This document shows, in pieces, positions 23,824-35,997 of a stretch of 64,000 bases of DNA (within the stretch, counting starts at the first letter, position 1; the number at the start of each line of letters is the position of its first letter). A program made the translations under genes and the position numbers. The notes beneath the pieces were generated by a model, which made no database searches, was not told the DNA's origin, and was given only the letters and a program-made list of their open reading frames with translations. This stretch comes from Chamaecyparis obtusa (taxonomy: Eukaryota > Streptophyta > Pinopsida > Cupressales > Cupressaceae), in contig BSBK01001162.1 of the NCBI GenBank assembly GCA_027943335.1, positions 1,726,001 through 1,790,000 on the forward strand. Direction: 5' to 3'.

Positions 23824-24245
23824 TCCTTGCAAGATGACCAATATTGTGACAATGAAAACATTTCATGTTGATTTTCCTCTATGGTCTAACATTACCTCTA
23901 TTTGTCCTCATTCTTCAACTCATAACCATATGTCCATAATTACCACACACTAAGAAAGTGACATTAAATTTTCTTTCCTTTTGGTTAGGGATTTCCCAGT
24001 TCACAAATGGCCTTGGATTATTCACTCTTGACCTACATTTATCATCTTTGTGGCCATATTTTTTGCATGTACAAAAGCATCCATTAAAGCTACTAGATCT
24101 ATTTCTAGCTCTAGATCTACAATCATATGCAGTGTGTTTGTACTTATTGCAATTATAGAAATATCCATCAAAAGTGTTAGGCCTATCAACCGACCTTCTT
24201 CCACATATATTAGTAGTATGACCAACTTAATGACAATTGAAACAT
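23824..24245 (-). pseudogene. ORF A of B2: five tandem zinc knuckles
   Basis: Reading the minus strand in one frame from 24250 gives five knuckle-like units about 30 residues apart: CFNCH-stop-VGHTTNIC, FYNCNKYKHTAYDC, FCTCKKYGHKDDKC, FLVCGNYGHMVMS and CFHCHNIGHLARNC. The first and last are full CX2CX4HX4C. The middle three have Phe at the first Cys position, and the fourth also has Ser for the last Cys. Linkers are Arg/Ser/Asn-rich. CCHC knuckles bind single-stranded nucleic acid in Gag; copia Gag normally has one and cellular CNBP-type proteins have many. Together with the upstream coil this could be a Gag-like packaging protein. Three internal stops break it. Confidence 0.72.
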
Positions 24246-24349
24246 ACATGCTTGTAGGGTTTCTTACTAGGAATCTGGGTATTTCCTTTAGGTGTAGATT
24301 CTCTTGATGGATTTTCATCCTTAGTTCCAAAAGATTCACCAATCTCAAA

Positions 24350-24865
24350 AATAGTCTAATCGGTATACCTGAGACTAGTTGTGTCCTTGCTTCTTCTTTG
24401 GCTTCTTAGCTGCTCGTCAAATTTCTCATGAAGATATGCATGCAAGGTACCTAACTCTTGCTCCAAATTGAAAAGATAATGTTCCTTATTCTTCAAGGCT
24501 CAATCCTTAGCTTTTATGGAATCTTCAATAGTCTACCTTACTTCCATCTCCTGACCCCTCTTGATAGCTAATGCTTCTAAATCCCTCTTGATATTATTAT
24601 TTTCCTTGTGCAGATTTTCATTCTCTTGAGATAGGGCTTCTAGGGCTTCTTCAGATTCCTTAGATCCACTTTGTTCTGACAATTTCTCAATGGAGTATTG
24701 AGTCTCATTGAGTTGTTCAACAAGCTCTCTTCACTTGACCAAATAATTATTCAACTTATATTTCAATTCATTTATCACCCTTACATATTTATGAAGTTAT
24801 CTTCAGTATCTCATACCCTTCATGTTTTCCTTTAAGGATCTACCCAAGATGTTAGGATTCTTCAA
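24350..24865 (-). pseudogene. ORF A of B2: coiled-coil N-terminal part
   Basis: The minus strand from the primer-site remnant inward reads VINELKYKLNNYLVK, ELVEQLNETQYSIEKLSEQS, EALSQENENLHKENNNIKRD, LEALAIKRGQEMEV and LFNLEQELGTLHAYLHEKF, strongly heptad-like. It then runs into the zinc-knuckle segment. It occupies the Gag position and parallels the coil of B1 (9786-10440). Several stops interrupt the frame. The range is approximate. Confidence 0.65.
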
Positions 24866-24876
24866 GGGAAAAAATA

Positions 24877-24888
24877 TCTGATAATAAT
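24877..24888 (-). promoter_or_regulatory. Decayed primer-binding site of B2
   Basis: The minus strand reads ATTATTATCAGA next to the 5' LTR, two mismatches from ATTGGTATCAGA of the initiator-Met site. Supported mainly by position. Confidence 0.6.
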
Positions 24889-26077
24889 TGTTAGTATAAT
24901 AAGGCACTAAGAGGGGGGGTTGAATTGGTGCAATCACAAATTTGAAACTTTACTAATTATCTTTTTAATTAACCAACATGCAAATGTGAATATTAAGTAA
25001 AAGAATGACACATAAAACATTCACACATTTGAACACTTGACACCAAAATTTTTCCATGGAAACCCTTGTTGAAGGAAGAAAACCACATGTGGGGAAGATT
25101 CCCACAAATTTCACTAGTACACTTGGAAATTAACCCTGTTGGGAGAAATTACAATAACTTTTTAAAGGTTTGTACCTGGTTAGAATTACTTATAGTCCGG
25201 TTAAGAACTACAATAGTCCTATTAAAGACTACTCTACTAAGGGATTAAAAAACTCTAGTTAACTAACTACCTTGTTAGAGAATTTATACTTTAGATCTAT
25301 TAGGATCCTTCTCATCCTATGAGGAGTGACCCTATTAAAGGATTTTTCTTGCCAATCTGTTAGAATTAACAAGTAAGAATGACCTGATATTTACACTCAA
25401 TGCATGACAGATCCAATTAATTCTAGATCAATTGTGCTACTTTGAATACTTTACTGACTCTATGCTATCTTCAAAAATAATCACATATCATCACAACAAC
25501 ATAACTCACTGCAAAATTATTTTATTAACTATTTGTATACTTTTTCTAGGTTAGTGCTAGAACCCTAAAACAATTTACAAGTCAACCCTCAAATCCAACT
25601 TATCATTATGAGAAAGTACACCAAAATCAAAATTCAATATCCTTGATGTTGGCCTAAAATATTAAAACCTAAAAACCATGTTGTCCCAACACAAACATTT
25701 AACCACAACACTGATCTAACCAATTGTCTTCATCGATATACTATCTTTATTTCTAGTTCCATTTCAATCTTCAGTAACTTTCTGAATACTCTAGGATAAC
25801 TGATGCAATTTTAGGAATAGATAGATATACTTTTGTATATTCTAACTCTATGAACACTCACCTTTAATCAATCATCTACTCTAGATATAATTCTCTGGTT
25901 CTTTCTTTATGCACTATCACCAATTGACTGGATACTTAGTTAATTATTGAATATGATCCTTCAGTACCATTGATAAATTTGTTTTCTTGACATAAATAAA
26001 AACATGTTTTTAACAATTAAAATAGCACAACATAATCATGTTACCAAAACACATAGGACCTTCATCAAATGCCAACA
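24889..26077 (-). repeat. 5' LTR of B2
   Basis: The copy of 12736-13925. On the minus strand near its 3' end it has TTCAACCCCCCCTCTTAGTG, then CCTTATTATACTAACA. The duplication CATTT follows at 26078. Confidence 0.9.
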
Positions 26078-26082
26078 CATTT

Positions 26083-28865
26083 GATGTGTCAACTCCAAAA
26101 CCCGCATGGTACAAGGACAATGAGTATTGTGACTATCACTGTGTCAAGTGACATGCCACCATGAAGTGCATGAAACTTAAACATTATATTAAAGATGTCA
26201 TAGACAAGAAGGAGATCATAGCTGATGCACCTTCCTAAGCTTCACCAAATGAAAACCTACAAATCTACCAGAATGTGTACCCTCAACAAAACACTGGAAA
26301 AGGCCCAACTAATGCAAATCCACTAGTCCAAAATCAAGGTAAGGGTAAACAAGGTGACCATGCTGATCGAAAAGATTTCAAAAATGCCTATATCAACTAT
26401 GATAATTTTTTTGGTTGCATCACCTAGATCAAACCCATGGTTAATTTTATGCATGTAAAAGGTATAGACAATCAATGTTAAGTAACCACACATCGAGGTA
26501 AGATATCCATTGTTGGTGCCAATATTGGTTCCTCATCTAGTGCTCAATACAACCTCCTAGAATCCCTTGGGAATACCCTTGCCTAAATCTTCATCTATGA
26601 TCTCCTTTGTACCTCACCTATCAATAAATAGATCCTTGTGAAGGCCTTACATGAATCATGTGTCCCCAATAACATTGACCTAACATAGTTCCAACCCCTT
26701 GTTGGCCACTTATCAAAATCTTGTGGCCTGTCCTTTAAACCTTTTGACATTCCTTCCATTGAATGGAATAACAACCTCCCACTAAATATCACCTTCATAG
26801 TTAATGATTTCTCCATCAAATAGGCCATGATAGATAATGGTTTGGCCCTAAATCTATGCACTTTAAAATTTATAAATCAAGTGGAGTACACTAAAGAAGA
26901 CATCACATGAGGTCATCACTATTAAGGCCTATGAAAACCTAGAACATACCTGTAAAGGTACCATATCTCTACCCATCAAGTTGGGACCAAAAATGCAAGA
27001 TACTATATGCCATGTTATTGATCTAGACCTCTCATATAAAATTCTCCTTGGTCACCCTTGGATCCATTCCATACAGGTCATTCCCTCCACATTCCACTAG
27101 TGCATCAAATTCTCACATATCAGCATTGAAATCACATCCACATTGATCCCCAACCTTTCACATACTATCATACATTAGAAGCTTCATTCCCACATTCCAA
27201 TCATTACCCAAGAATTGACATTGGTACTTTTGTTTCCAGTTCCTCTAGTACCCACTCAAATATAGAAACCATTCTTGTATTCACCCTCTCCACTATCAAT
27301 ATCAACAACATGGGTTGTGGGGAATATAGCTTATTAGATTCTTTTGTAGTTTTAGCCCTACCATTGGACCCATACACTCGGGGACATCCATCCCATTAAG
27401 GTCCATTAGAATAGAAAGAGCCACAACCTAAACAAATGGGTTCTTCCACACTCCTCTCCAAAGGCATTCTAAATAAAAAATAAATGGATCTTGACATCAA
27501 CAAATGGCTATACCAAGATGTTCCACATCCTGACAACAAACTCCTTGGTTACTTTAAAGAGAAATACCCCGAATCTCAAAAATTGGCCAATAAACAATGG
27601 AACTACCAAGGAGGTAGTTTAGGCCACAAAGAAAGTGGTATGAAGGCTCCACTTGAACTATCACTTCATCCAAGGCATCAAGGGACTGGATATGGCCTAG
27701 ACATGAATGAGAGCACCAATAAAACTAGCTACACCTATCCTAATAACCTAGGTGAAATCATTAAGGTAGAAGACATCCCTTAAGAGGAAGTTAAGATATC
27801 CTATGACAATATATTTGACCATGAATCTTTCCTAGGAAATCTCATCCTTCACGAACCTCCATAAACCTCATTTTTCTTCTACTCATTCACCCCAAACTCA
27901 TAGACTGGGATCAACCAAGCGTTGCACATATTGATGAGTTCCAAAGAAAAGGTGTGCTCCTAAGATTCATGGGAGAAATAGAACAACAAAATCACTAGGG
28001 GCATGCTTCAACACATATCTAAAATATGGACCCCAAGGCATTCTTTGGGGAAGAGGAAGTCTTTAGCCACAAAAATAAAAATTAAAAAGAGAAACAAAAA
28101 TCTTTTGGTGAAAACCCCTCTAGGGCACTTTCTAACTCCAAATAAGTATAAAAAAGGGTGTATCCTCTATTGAAAACCTCTTTTAGGTTCCAAAGGATGA
28201 AGGATCACCTCTTCCTCTTATTCATGATCAGTTGCCTAAGAATCCATCTATCATTTTTAAAGAAACCAAGCATGTCATTTCTAGAATAGAAGAATATTCG
28301 AGAATCATAAACATTGCAGCATCACTATTAGAGGCCAAAGAAACAACTTTCACTACACTTCTCCAAGAATATATAATCAAATTTTCATTTTCTTATTCTC
28401 ACATGCTTGGGTTTGACCCAACCTAGTAGTACATCATCTTGCAGTGGACCCAAATGAAAAACTAGTCAAGCAAAAGCTTCAAAAAATACATCCTAAGGTG
28501 ACCTTTCTATTCAAATCATAATTGGAAAAACTCCTACAAGATAAGATCATATGTGTCATTGAATATTAAAAATGGATCTCCAACTTGGTTTTTATTTGAA
28601 AACCATTAGAAGAAATCATAATATGCACATACTTCTGATATCTCAACAAGGTGTGTCCCAAGGATGATTTCCCTTTGCCAAACATTGATATGATTGTTGA
28701 ACTCACTGCTGGACATGAGATGTTGTCACTCATAGATGGTTTCTCTGACTATAACTAGATATGCATTAGAGAAGAATAAGATCAATATAAAATAGAATTC
28801 ACAACCCCATGGGGTAACTTCTACTACAACACAATGTCTTTTGGTTTGAAAAACATATGGGCCAT
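26083..28865 (+). pseudogene. G1 relic: Gag finger, protease, G-patch-like segment, RT N-terminus
   Basis: Immediately after B2 the frame gives YCDYHCVK-stop-HATMKCMKLKHYI, a CCHC finger of the Tat style. The protease follows near 26820 (AMIDNGLALNLC, with Asn-Gly where other families have Ser-Gly) and ILLGHPWIHSIQ near 27050. A segment at about 27589-27699, WNYQGGSLGHKESGMKAPLE and HQGTGYGL, has the glycine spacing of a G-patch. RT starts near 28430 (LVVHHLAVDPNEKLVKQKLQ), with LNKVCPKDDFPLPNIDM and FTTPWGNFYYNTMSFGLKN. The copia element interrupts RT at its GTATC target. Many stops and shifts. Confidence 0.78.
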
Positions 28866-28870
28866 GTATC

Positions 28871-30172
28871 TGTTGGAGATTTGCCAGCAGGACAGTACTG
28901 ACTATATGTTTGTCATTGATGACAATATATAGAAAGTAGCATGTGTGTAAGTCTTATGTAGTAAGCTTTCATCATATGTAGCATGGACATGATATCAGGA
29001 TGATATCATGAGCGCAGAGGTTAACTATTAGTACAAATAGTTATATAGCAGCTTGTGTCAACAGTGTTCCTGACAGAGTAACAGGAAGTGTTCTGTGTAT
29101 GGTTGTCCATAAATTTATCTTAGAGCCTTGCATGCTTGTATATATGTTGAAGACATATTAGTGATTTCACATTCATGCACACAGAGTTTGATGATCAATA
29201 AAAGTGAAGTTATGTAGTCGCTATTCACCAGTAGTAGTTTCCTATGTTTGTTCAGAAGAGCCGATAGAGATTATATTGGTTCTGGAGTTGTGCCTATCAT
29301 TATGATATGTGCCCTTGGATTTAAGCTTAGAGAATATTTAGTCATGTTCAATTAAGAGCACATAAAGTAATTTAGCTTGAGGAGAAAGATCCAGTTGTTT
29401 TGGTAGAGCCGACAGTGTGTAGCGTGCGTCTACAATTATCTTATTGGATAGGTCCCAGAATGTGTTGTGTGCTTAGTAGAGCTAACTAATTGGTTATTGG
29501 AGTTTGTTATGATTTATCTAATATGATTTCAAGGTGGTTCTAATAGGCTGACTTGATTATATCATTTAGAGGAAAGATATTTATAGGCAGTCATTTTTTA
29601 TTGTTTGAGTGTGGTTCATAGTTGATGAAGTAGAGCAGAGAAGATTGTGCGAAGTGTTGAGCCATCAGAAGAAGGTCTATGTGACCAATTAATGTATTTT
29701 TTCTATACATTGGAAATAATCCAGATAGCAAGTCAAAGCATAGTTCACCAAGATCTAGATATAGTGTGTATCTGTTAAATAGAAGGTTGTAGCTTTCACC
29801 CCTTTGAGTAGTGTGCTCTCAGACAGTGCAACCTCTCCCCTAACAGGGACTATTGTAAAAGACTCCTAATAGAGTCTGACCCTTAACCAGGTCTACTATA
29901 CTAAATATATTGTAAAGAAACTCCTAACAAGGTTAAAGATCTTCTAACAAGGATCATAATACACTAGTGCAGAATATTAGTGGGTGTCAATTCCCACCGG
30001 GGTTTTTACCTATTTGGGTTTCCCTATAACCAAAATATTGTGTTGAGTTCAAGTGTTCTTTCATTGTGTTTATGCTTTATGTTTAAGTATACTTAATTGG
30101 ATAAAGAATTGAAACTTGTAGATAACTGATTCACCCCCCCCCCTCAGTTATCTCTTGGGACTATTCCTAACA
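28871..30172 (+). repeat. 5' LTR of copia element
   Basis: TGTTGGAGATTTGCC to GACTATTCCTAACA. Near the 3' end it holds CACTAGTGCAGAATATTAG, GTGGGTGTCAATTCCCACC, GGGGTTTTTACC and TTCA with a long C-run followed by CTCAGTTATCTC, all with counterparts in the B-type LTRs. Confidence 0.93.
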
Positions 30173-30174
30173 AT

Positions 30175-30187
30175 TGGTATCAAAGCC
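30175..30187 (+). promoter_or_regulatory. Primer-binding site of copia element
   Basis: TGGTATCAAAGCC two bases after the LTR end; the initiator-Met tRNA type. Confidence 0.9.
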
Positions 30188-30229
30188 AATTGCCTCAGAG
30201 AAAAATTTTAACAGCTTGAGGTTGATTAG

Positions 30230-33200
30230 ATGGTATACTTTAGAAAAGAAAGTCCTAAGTTTGATGGAGAGAATTATCTTTATTGGAAGAACAAGATGGT
30301 GACCCATTTACAGTGCATTGCTTTTGAAGTTTTTCATGTAACTATCAAAGTAGTCAAGATCCCTACTTTAGAAGACCTTGCAAAGGATGATGTTATTGAT
30401 AAGAAAAAGGAATTATTTCATCAGAATACAATAGCCAAAGAATCTCTTATCAACACCCTATATGATGGTGAGTTTTCATAAATAAATAAGGTAGACACAA
30501 CCCACAAAATATGGAAGTACCTAGAAGACATATTTGAAGGAGACAAACAAGAAAAGGATACATGTAGAAAGACATGGAAGAAAAGATACAATGTGTTAGA
30601 GATGATTCTTGAAGAAAATATCAGAGCTTACAATCAAAGGATAAATGAAGCAGTTGCTGGAATCAGAAACAATGGTGGAGAGATTTCAGAGGAGGACATT
30701 ATGGACAAGTTAATGACTATTCTCACTCCTGAATATGAAAGCAAGATCAACATCCTTGATGAGACCATGTAGCTTACATAAAATTTCAAGAGAGAGACCT
30801 TGATCAGTAAAATCTCAGCCTTTGAGATTTCAAGATTGAAGGCAGAACCTAAAAGTGAGACAACCTTCAAAGCTAAAGTTCATGGTAAGAAATATACAAA
30901 CACTTCTAGTAATTTTGATGACAATGATGAAGAGAAAACACTAGATGATTTCATTGCTATGATCGCCAAAAGAGAAAAGAAAGGAAAAGGAAAGTATGAA
31001 GGTTAATTTCCATTTAAATGCTTTTCATGTAATAAGATTGGTAACTTTGCATCTAAATGTCCCCTAAGAACTAGAAAGTTCAAAAATGACTACAAGCCTA
31101 AATTCTCTAAGGAATGTTACTATGCTAGAGATGGAGTTTCAAATGATGATTTAGCTGAAGAAGAAATAGGATTCATTTCTATCATAGAGAAGATGAACAA
31201 TAAGATAGACCATGAAGATAAAAAAAGAGAATCAAGAGCTAGTATTGATTTCACAAGCTGATATAAGGACAGACTGGATTATAGATAGTGGTTGTTCACA
31301 TCACATGACAGGTGATAAAGATAGGTTTGTTCATCTAGACAAATACAATGGTGGCATGGTTAGATTTGGAGACAACACTCCTAAACCCATAGTTGGTAAA
31401 GGAGCCATCACCTTGGATGGAAAGAATAGTACTAATGATGTTCTCTATGTAGATGGTTTGAAACATAACTTTCTTAGTGTTGGATAGTTACTTGGAAAAG
31501 GTTATCAGTTAGAGTTCAAAGATGAAAAATGCATCATTAACAAGGATGGTGTTATGATTACATCAGGCTCAAAAACTAAAGGTAATGTTTTCCAACTCAA
31601 TTTAGAAGAAAGTTGTTTTGTTGCTAAAGTTGATGACAGTTGGTTGTGGCATAAAAGACTATGTCATATCAATTTTGATAACATAGTAAAGATAGGCAAT
31701 GTAAAAGTAGTAAGAGATCTACCTAGCATAGAAAAGATAGTTGATACTATATGCAGGGAATGTGTGATGGGAAAGCAGGTGAGAAATTCATTCAGGAGCA
31801 ATCAAAATTTAGTAGAGAACAAGTTGGATCCGATTCATACAGACCTATGTGGTCCAACTCAAACAAGATCATACTATGGTGAAAGGTATTTCATTTCATT
31901 TGTTGATGATTATACTAGGATGATGTGGGTTGCATTCTTAAAAGATAATTCATAAGCATTTGAGAAGTTCAAAATATTTAAAGCTAAGGTTGAGAATGAA
32001 TCTAGACTAAAGATAAAATGTTTGAGATCAGATAGAGGAGGAGAATTCACCTCTGATAGATTCTATGAGTACTGTGAAGAACATGGCATAAAGAGATAGT
32101 TAAGTGCACCTAGAACTGCTTAGTAGAATGGAATTGTAGAGAGAAGGAATAGGATCATCCTTGATACAACGTGCACCATCATGATTGAAGGAAAAGTTGC
32201 TCACACCTATTGGAGAGATGCGGTCAATACAACAGTCTACACCATCAATAGAATTCAATTGAGGCTAGGTGATGACAAAATACCATATGAGCTATGGTTT
32301 GGTAATGTTCCCAGAGTAAAATACTTTAGAATATTTGGAAGCAAGTGCTACATCAAGAGGGATGAAGTAGTAGGCAAGTTTGATGCAAGAAGTGATGAAG
32401 GTATTTTCCTTGGTTACTCTACTAAAAGTAAAGCTTATAGATGTTTCAATTTAAGATTGAAAAAGATCATTGAAAGCACTCATGTTAAGATTGATGAAAA
32501 TTTTATGGTTCAAGAAAGATATCATGATTACTCACCCATGGTTGAAGAAGAACCCAGACCCTCCACTAGAGAAACAATTATTGAAGAAATGTTTGATAGT
32601 ATTGATGTGTTATTCAATGACCCTGAGACAAGTGAAGAAGATACTCCTAAGGCTGATGAGTCAACATCACCTAAAGTTCCAAAGTTTACATCTAGAAATC
32701 ATTCCAAGAAAGACATCATTGGAGATCAGAGCGGCAAAGTCTTAACAAGATCACAAGAAAAGAACTCAGCTAGCAGTGAAGCGGTATGTTTACTATCTCA
32801 TATTGAACCTTTAAGTGTTGAAGATGCATGTAATGATTACAATTGGCATGATGCTATGAAAGAACTTGATTAGATTGTTAAGAATGACACTTGGGAACTG
32901 GTCCCAAGACCTAGTGATAAGAATGTGATTGGAAAAAAGTGGATATTCAGAAACAAGATGAATGAAGATGGTACAGTAGTAAGAAATAAAGCAAGGTTAG
33001 TATGTAAGGGATATGCCCAAAGAGAAGGCATTGATTATTCAAACATATTTGCACCTGTGAGAAGATTAAAGCTATTAGGTTGTTTCTAGCCTATGCTACA
33101 ATCAAAAAATTCAAAGTATATCAGATGGATGTCAAGTCAACATTCCTGAATGGAGATTTGAAATAAGTATACATTAAGCAGCCAGAAGGATTCACCTTAT

Positions 33201-34331
33201 CAGACAGACCTGATATGGTATGCAAATTGAAGAAGGCCCTCTATGGACTTAAGCAAGCCCCTAGAGCATGGTATGAGAGACTAGATGGATATCTAACAAA
33301 GATTGGATTCAAGAAAGGAGTAGTAGATTGTAATCTATTCATTAGAGAGACATCTGAAGGTCTACTACTTGTAGCTATATTTGTTGATGACATTATCTTT
33401 GGAGGTAATGACAAACTAAGTGAACAATTTACCAAAGAAATGCAGAATGGGTTTGAGATGAGTATGATTGGTCCTATCAAATACTTTTTGGGACTAAATG
33501 TGTAGTAGACAGAAAAAGGAATTTTTATTAATCAGTCCAAATATGTGAAAGAGATACTGAAGAAATTCAAGATGGATGACTACAAGCCAATAGGAACACC
33601 TATGATCACTAGATGCAAAATTACAAAATAAGATGACTCACCAGTAGTGAATACAACATTGTACAAGTCTATGATTGGTAAACTCATATATCTTACTCAG
33701 ACTAGACCTGATATTTCCAATGTGGTTGGCATAGTTGGAAATTGCAGCAATACCCAAGCAAAGTCACCTCATGGTAGTAAAGAGAATATTCAGATACTTG
33801 CAAGGAACTATAGATTATGGTCTACAGTATCCTAATTTAGAAAATGTTGAGCTTCATGTATACATCGATGCTGATTGGGTAGGATGCGTAGATGATAGAA
33901 AGAGTACATCAGGTGGAGCAGTGTTTCTTGGTGATAGACTTGTCACCTGGACAAGCAAGAAACATAATTGTATTTCTCAATCAACAATAGAAGTGGAGTA
34001 TGTTGTAGCAGCCTTGAACTATTCTACAATTGTTTGGATCAAGTAGATGATAAAGGATTTTGGAGTTCAGATTGATTATCCTATTTTTATTCATTGTGAT
34101 AACACTAGCACTATCAATATGTCTAAGAACCCTATGATGCATGCAAAGACATAACATATTGACATCAAGTATCACTTCCTAAGAGAGAAAGTGATAGAGA
34201 AAGAAGTCAAGTTGGACTATGTGAGTAATAAAGATCAGTTGGCAGATATATTCACAAAGCCCTTGCCTAAAGATACTTTTGAGTATCTCAGGGAGAAGTT
34301 GGGATTAATTCCCTTCCCTGATTTTTCTTAA
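30230..34331 (+). pseudogene. copia Gag-Pol polyprotein, broken
   Basis: Gag opens MVYFRKESPKFDGENYLYWK and has one knuckle, CFSCNKIGNFASKC, with Asn where His is needed. Protease: DWIIDSGCSHHMTG. Integrase: a HHCC finger (WHKRLCHINFDN, CRECVMGK), then HTDLCGPTQT, LRSDRGGEF and NGIVERRN supplying the Asp-Asp-Glu residues. [40 protein letters not shown] (catalytic pair intact). RNase H: YIDADWVGC, KSTSGGAVF, IHCDNTSTINM, ending QLADIFTKPLPKD and PFPDFS. About sixteen stops, including TAG-TAG before NGIVER, and frameshifts at about 31006-31212, 32873-33215 and 33650-33740. Confidence 0.92.
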
Positions 34332-34692
34332 AAGAAAGAAGGAAAGGCATCAGTCCTTAGGGACTGATGGAAGGTTGACTACTATACCTTAGGAGTAGTA
34401 CCGGTGCTTAAAATGAATGGTACCCTTTTCCATTGATGTCAAAGGGAGAGTAATATATAGTCATGAAAAATAGTAGAAAAAGGAGGACTATTATACTAAG
34501 GGGGAGTGGTATTCTGTTATGACAGTAGTTGAGTTGAGGAAATGGAGAATGTTGGAAAATATTATAGCAGATGGAGGAATCATCTTTGGGGGAGTTTTGA
34601 AGAGGAAATGAAGAATGTTATAAAAGAAATTTCATTTGGATTGGTGGTGGTTTTTCATTCCACATGTTGCCATCAATGCCAAAGGGGGAGAT
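34332..34692 (+). promoter_or_regulatory. copia 3' leader and polypurine tract
   Basis: About 350 non-coding bases with short purine runs (GGGGGAGTGG near 34500) end in ATGCCAAAGGGGGAGAT directly before the 3' LTR. The 12-base AAAGGGGGAGAT at 34681-34692 is the classic copia tract. Confidence 0.88.
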
Positions 34693-35992
34693 TGTTGGAG
34701 ATTTGCTAGTAGGACAGTACTAACTATATGTTTTTCATTGATGACAACATATGGAAAGTAGCATGCGTGGAAGTCTTATGTAGTAATCTTTTAGCATATG
34801 TAGCATGGCCATGATATCAGCATGATATCATGGGCACAGAGGTTAACTGTTAGTACAAATAGTTACATAGCAGCTTGTGTCAGTAGTGTTCCTGACAGGG
34901 TAACAAGTAGTGTTCTATGTATGTTTGTCCATATAATTATCTTGGAGTCTTGCACGCTTGGATATATGTTGAAGATATATTAGTGATGTTACATTCATGG
35001 ACGCAGATTCTAATGATCAATAGAAGTGAATTTATGCAGTCTCTATTCACCAGTAGTAGTTTCTTGTATTTGTTTAGAAGAGCCGATAGAGATTATATTG
35101 GTTCTGGAGGTGTGCGTATCATTATGATATGTTCCATTGAATTTAATATTAGAGAAGAGTTAGTGATGTTTGGTTAAGAGTGCCTAAAGTAACTCAGCTT
35201 GAGGAGAAAGATCTAGTTGTTTTGGTAGAGCCGACAGTGTGTAGTGCGCATCTATAATTATCTTATTGGACAGGTCCTTGAATGTGTTGCATGCTTAGTA
35301 CAACCGACTGATTGGTTATTGGAGTTTTTTATGGTTTATCTAATATGATTTCAAGGTGGTTCTAATAGGTTGAATTGATTATATCATTTAGAGGAAAGAT
35401 ATTTATAGGCAGTCATTTGTGATTGTTTGAGTGTGGTTCATAGTTAATGAAGTAGAGCAGAAAAGAGTGTGTGAAGTGTTGAGCCATCAAAAGAAGGTCT
35501 ATGTGACCAAGTAAAGAATTTTTGATATACATTGCAACTAATCTAGATAATAGGTCAAAGAAAAATTCACCAAGATCCAGATATAATGTGTATCTATTAA
35601 ATAGAAGGTTGTATTCACCCCTTTGAGTAGTGTGCTCTTGGACAGTGTGTCCTCTCCCCTAACAGGGACTATTATAAAAGACTCCTAATAGGGTCTGACC
35701 CTTGACCAGGTCTACTATACTAAATATATTGTAAAGTAACTCCTAACAGAGTTAAGGATCTTCTAACAAGGATCATAATACACTAGTGCATAATATTAGT
35801 GGGTGTCAATTCCCATCGGGGTTTTTACCTATTTGGGTTTCCCCGTAACCAAAATATTGTGTTGAGTTCAAGTGTTCTTTCATTGTGTTTATTCTTTATG
35901 TTCAAGTATACTTAATTGGATAAAGAATTGAAACTTGTAGATAATTGATTCACCCCCCCCCTCTCATTTATCTCTTGGGACTATTCCTAATA
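34693..35992 (+). repeat. 3' LTR of copia element
   Basis: The copy of 28871-30172. Its final bases are CTAATA rather than CTAACA, so the terminal CA has decayed. The duplication GTATC follows. Confidence 0.93.
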
Positions 35993-35997
35993 GTATC

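Larger units (their letters stand above)
12731..26082 (-). mobile_element. Element B2: two-protein non-autonomous LTR retrotransposon carrying a LINE
   Basis: LTRs at 12736-13925 (1190 bases) and 24889-26077 (1189 bases) are flanked by the duplication CATTT (12731-12735, 26078-26082). The element lies inside the gag relic of G1. Minus-strand order: 5' LTR, decayed primer site, coiled coil, five zinc knuckles, ORF B head, LINE insertion, ORF B tail, polypurine tract, 3' LTR. No pol domain is visible. The LTR sequence differs from that of B1, but the proteins are related, so these are two lineages of one element type. Confidence 0.88.
28866..35997 (+). mobile_element. Ty1-copia element, complete structure, inactive
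   Basis: LTRs at 28871-30172 (1302 bases) and 34693-35992 (1300 bases) are flanked by the duplication GTATC (28866-28870, 35993-35997), and the element lies inside the RT of G1. It has a primer site (30175), one Gag-Pol frame in the copia order (Gag, protease, integrase, RT, RNase H) and a polypurine tract. Over the first 245 bases the LTRs differ at about 25 sites by hand count. Multiple stops and three frameshifts make it non-functional. The long LTR and GGGGGAGATTGTTGG end fit a Tork- or Sirevirus-like copia; the exact lineage needs a tree. Confidence 0.93.

Noticed and set aside
24050..24307. Plus-strand 85-codon frame and the 108-codon minus frame at 24022-24348
   Set aside because: The knuckle array reads in a different minus frame with five aligned Cys/His units; these two are shadows.
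30130..30150. C-run as a G-quadruplex
   Set aside because: There is a single run only; four G-runs are needed, and the run is the known LTR-end motif.
28871..35992. copia element as a recent, possibly active insertion
   Set aside because: LTRs differ by about 10 percent over the part I compared, and pol has about sixteen stops and three frameshifts.
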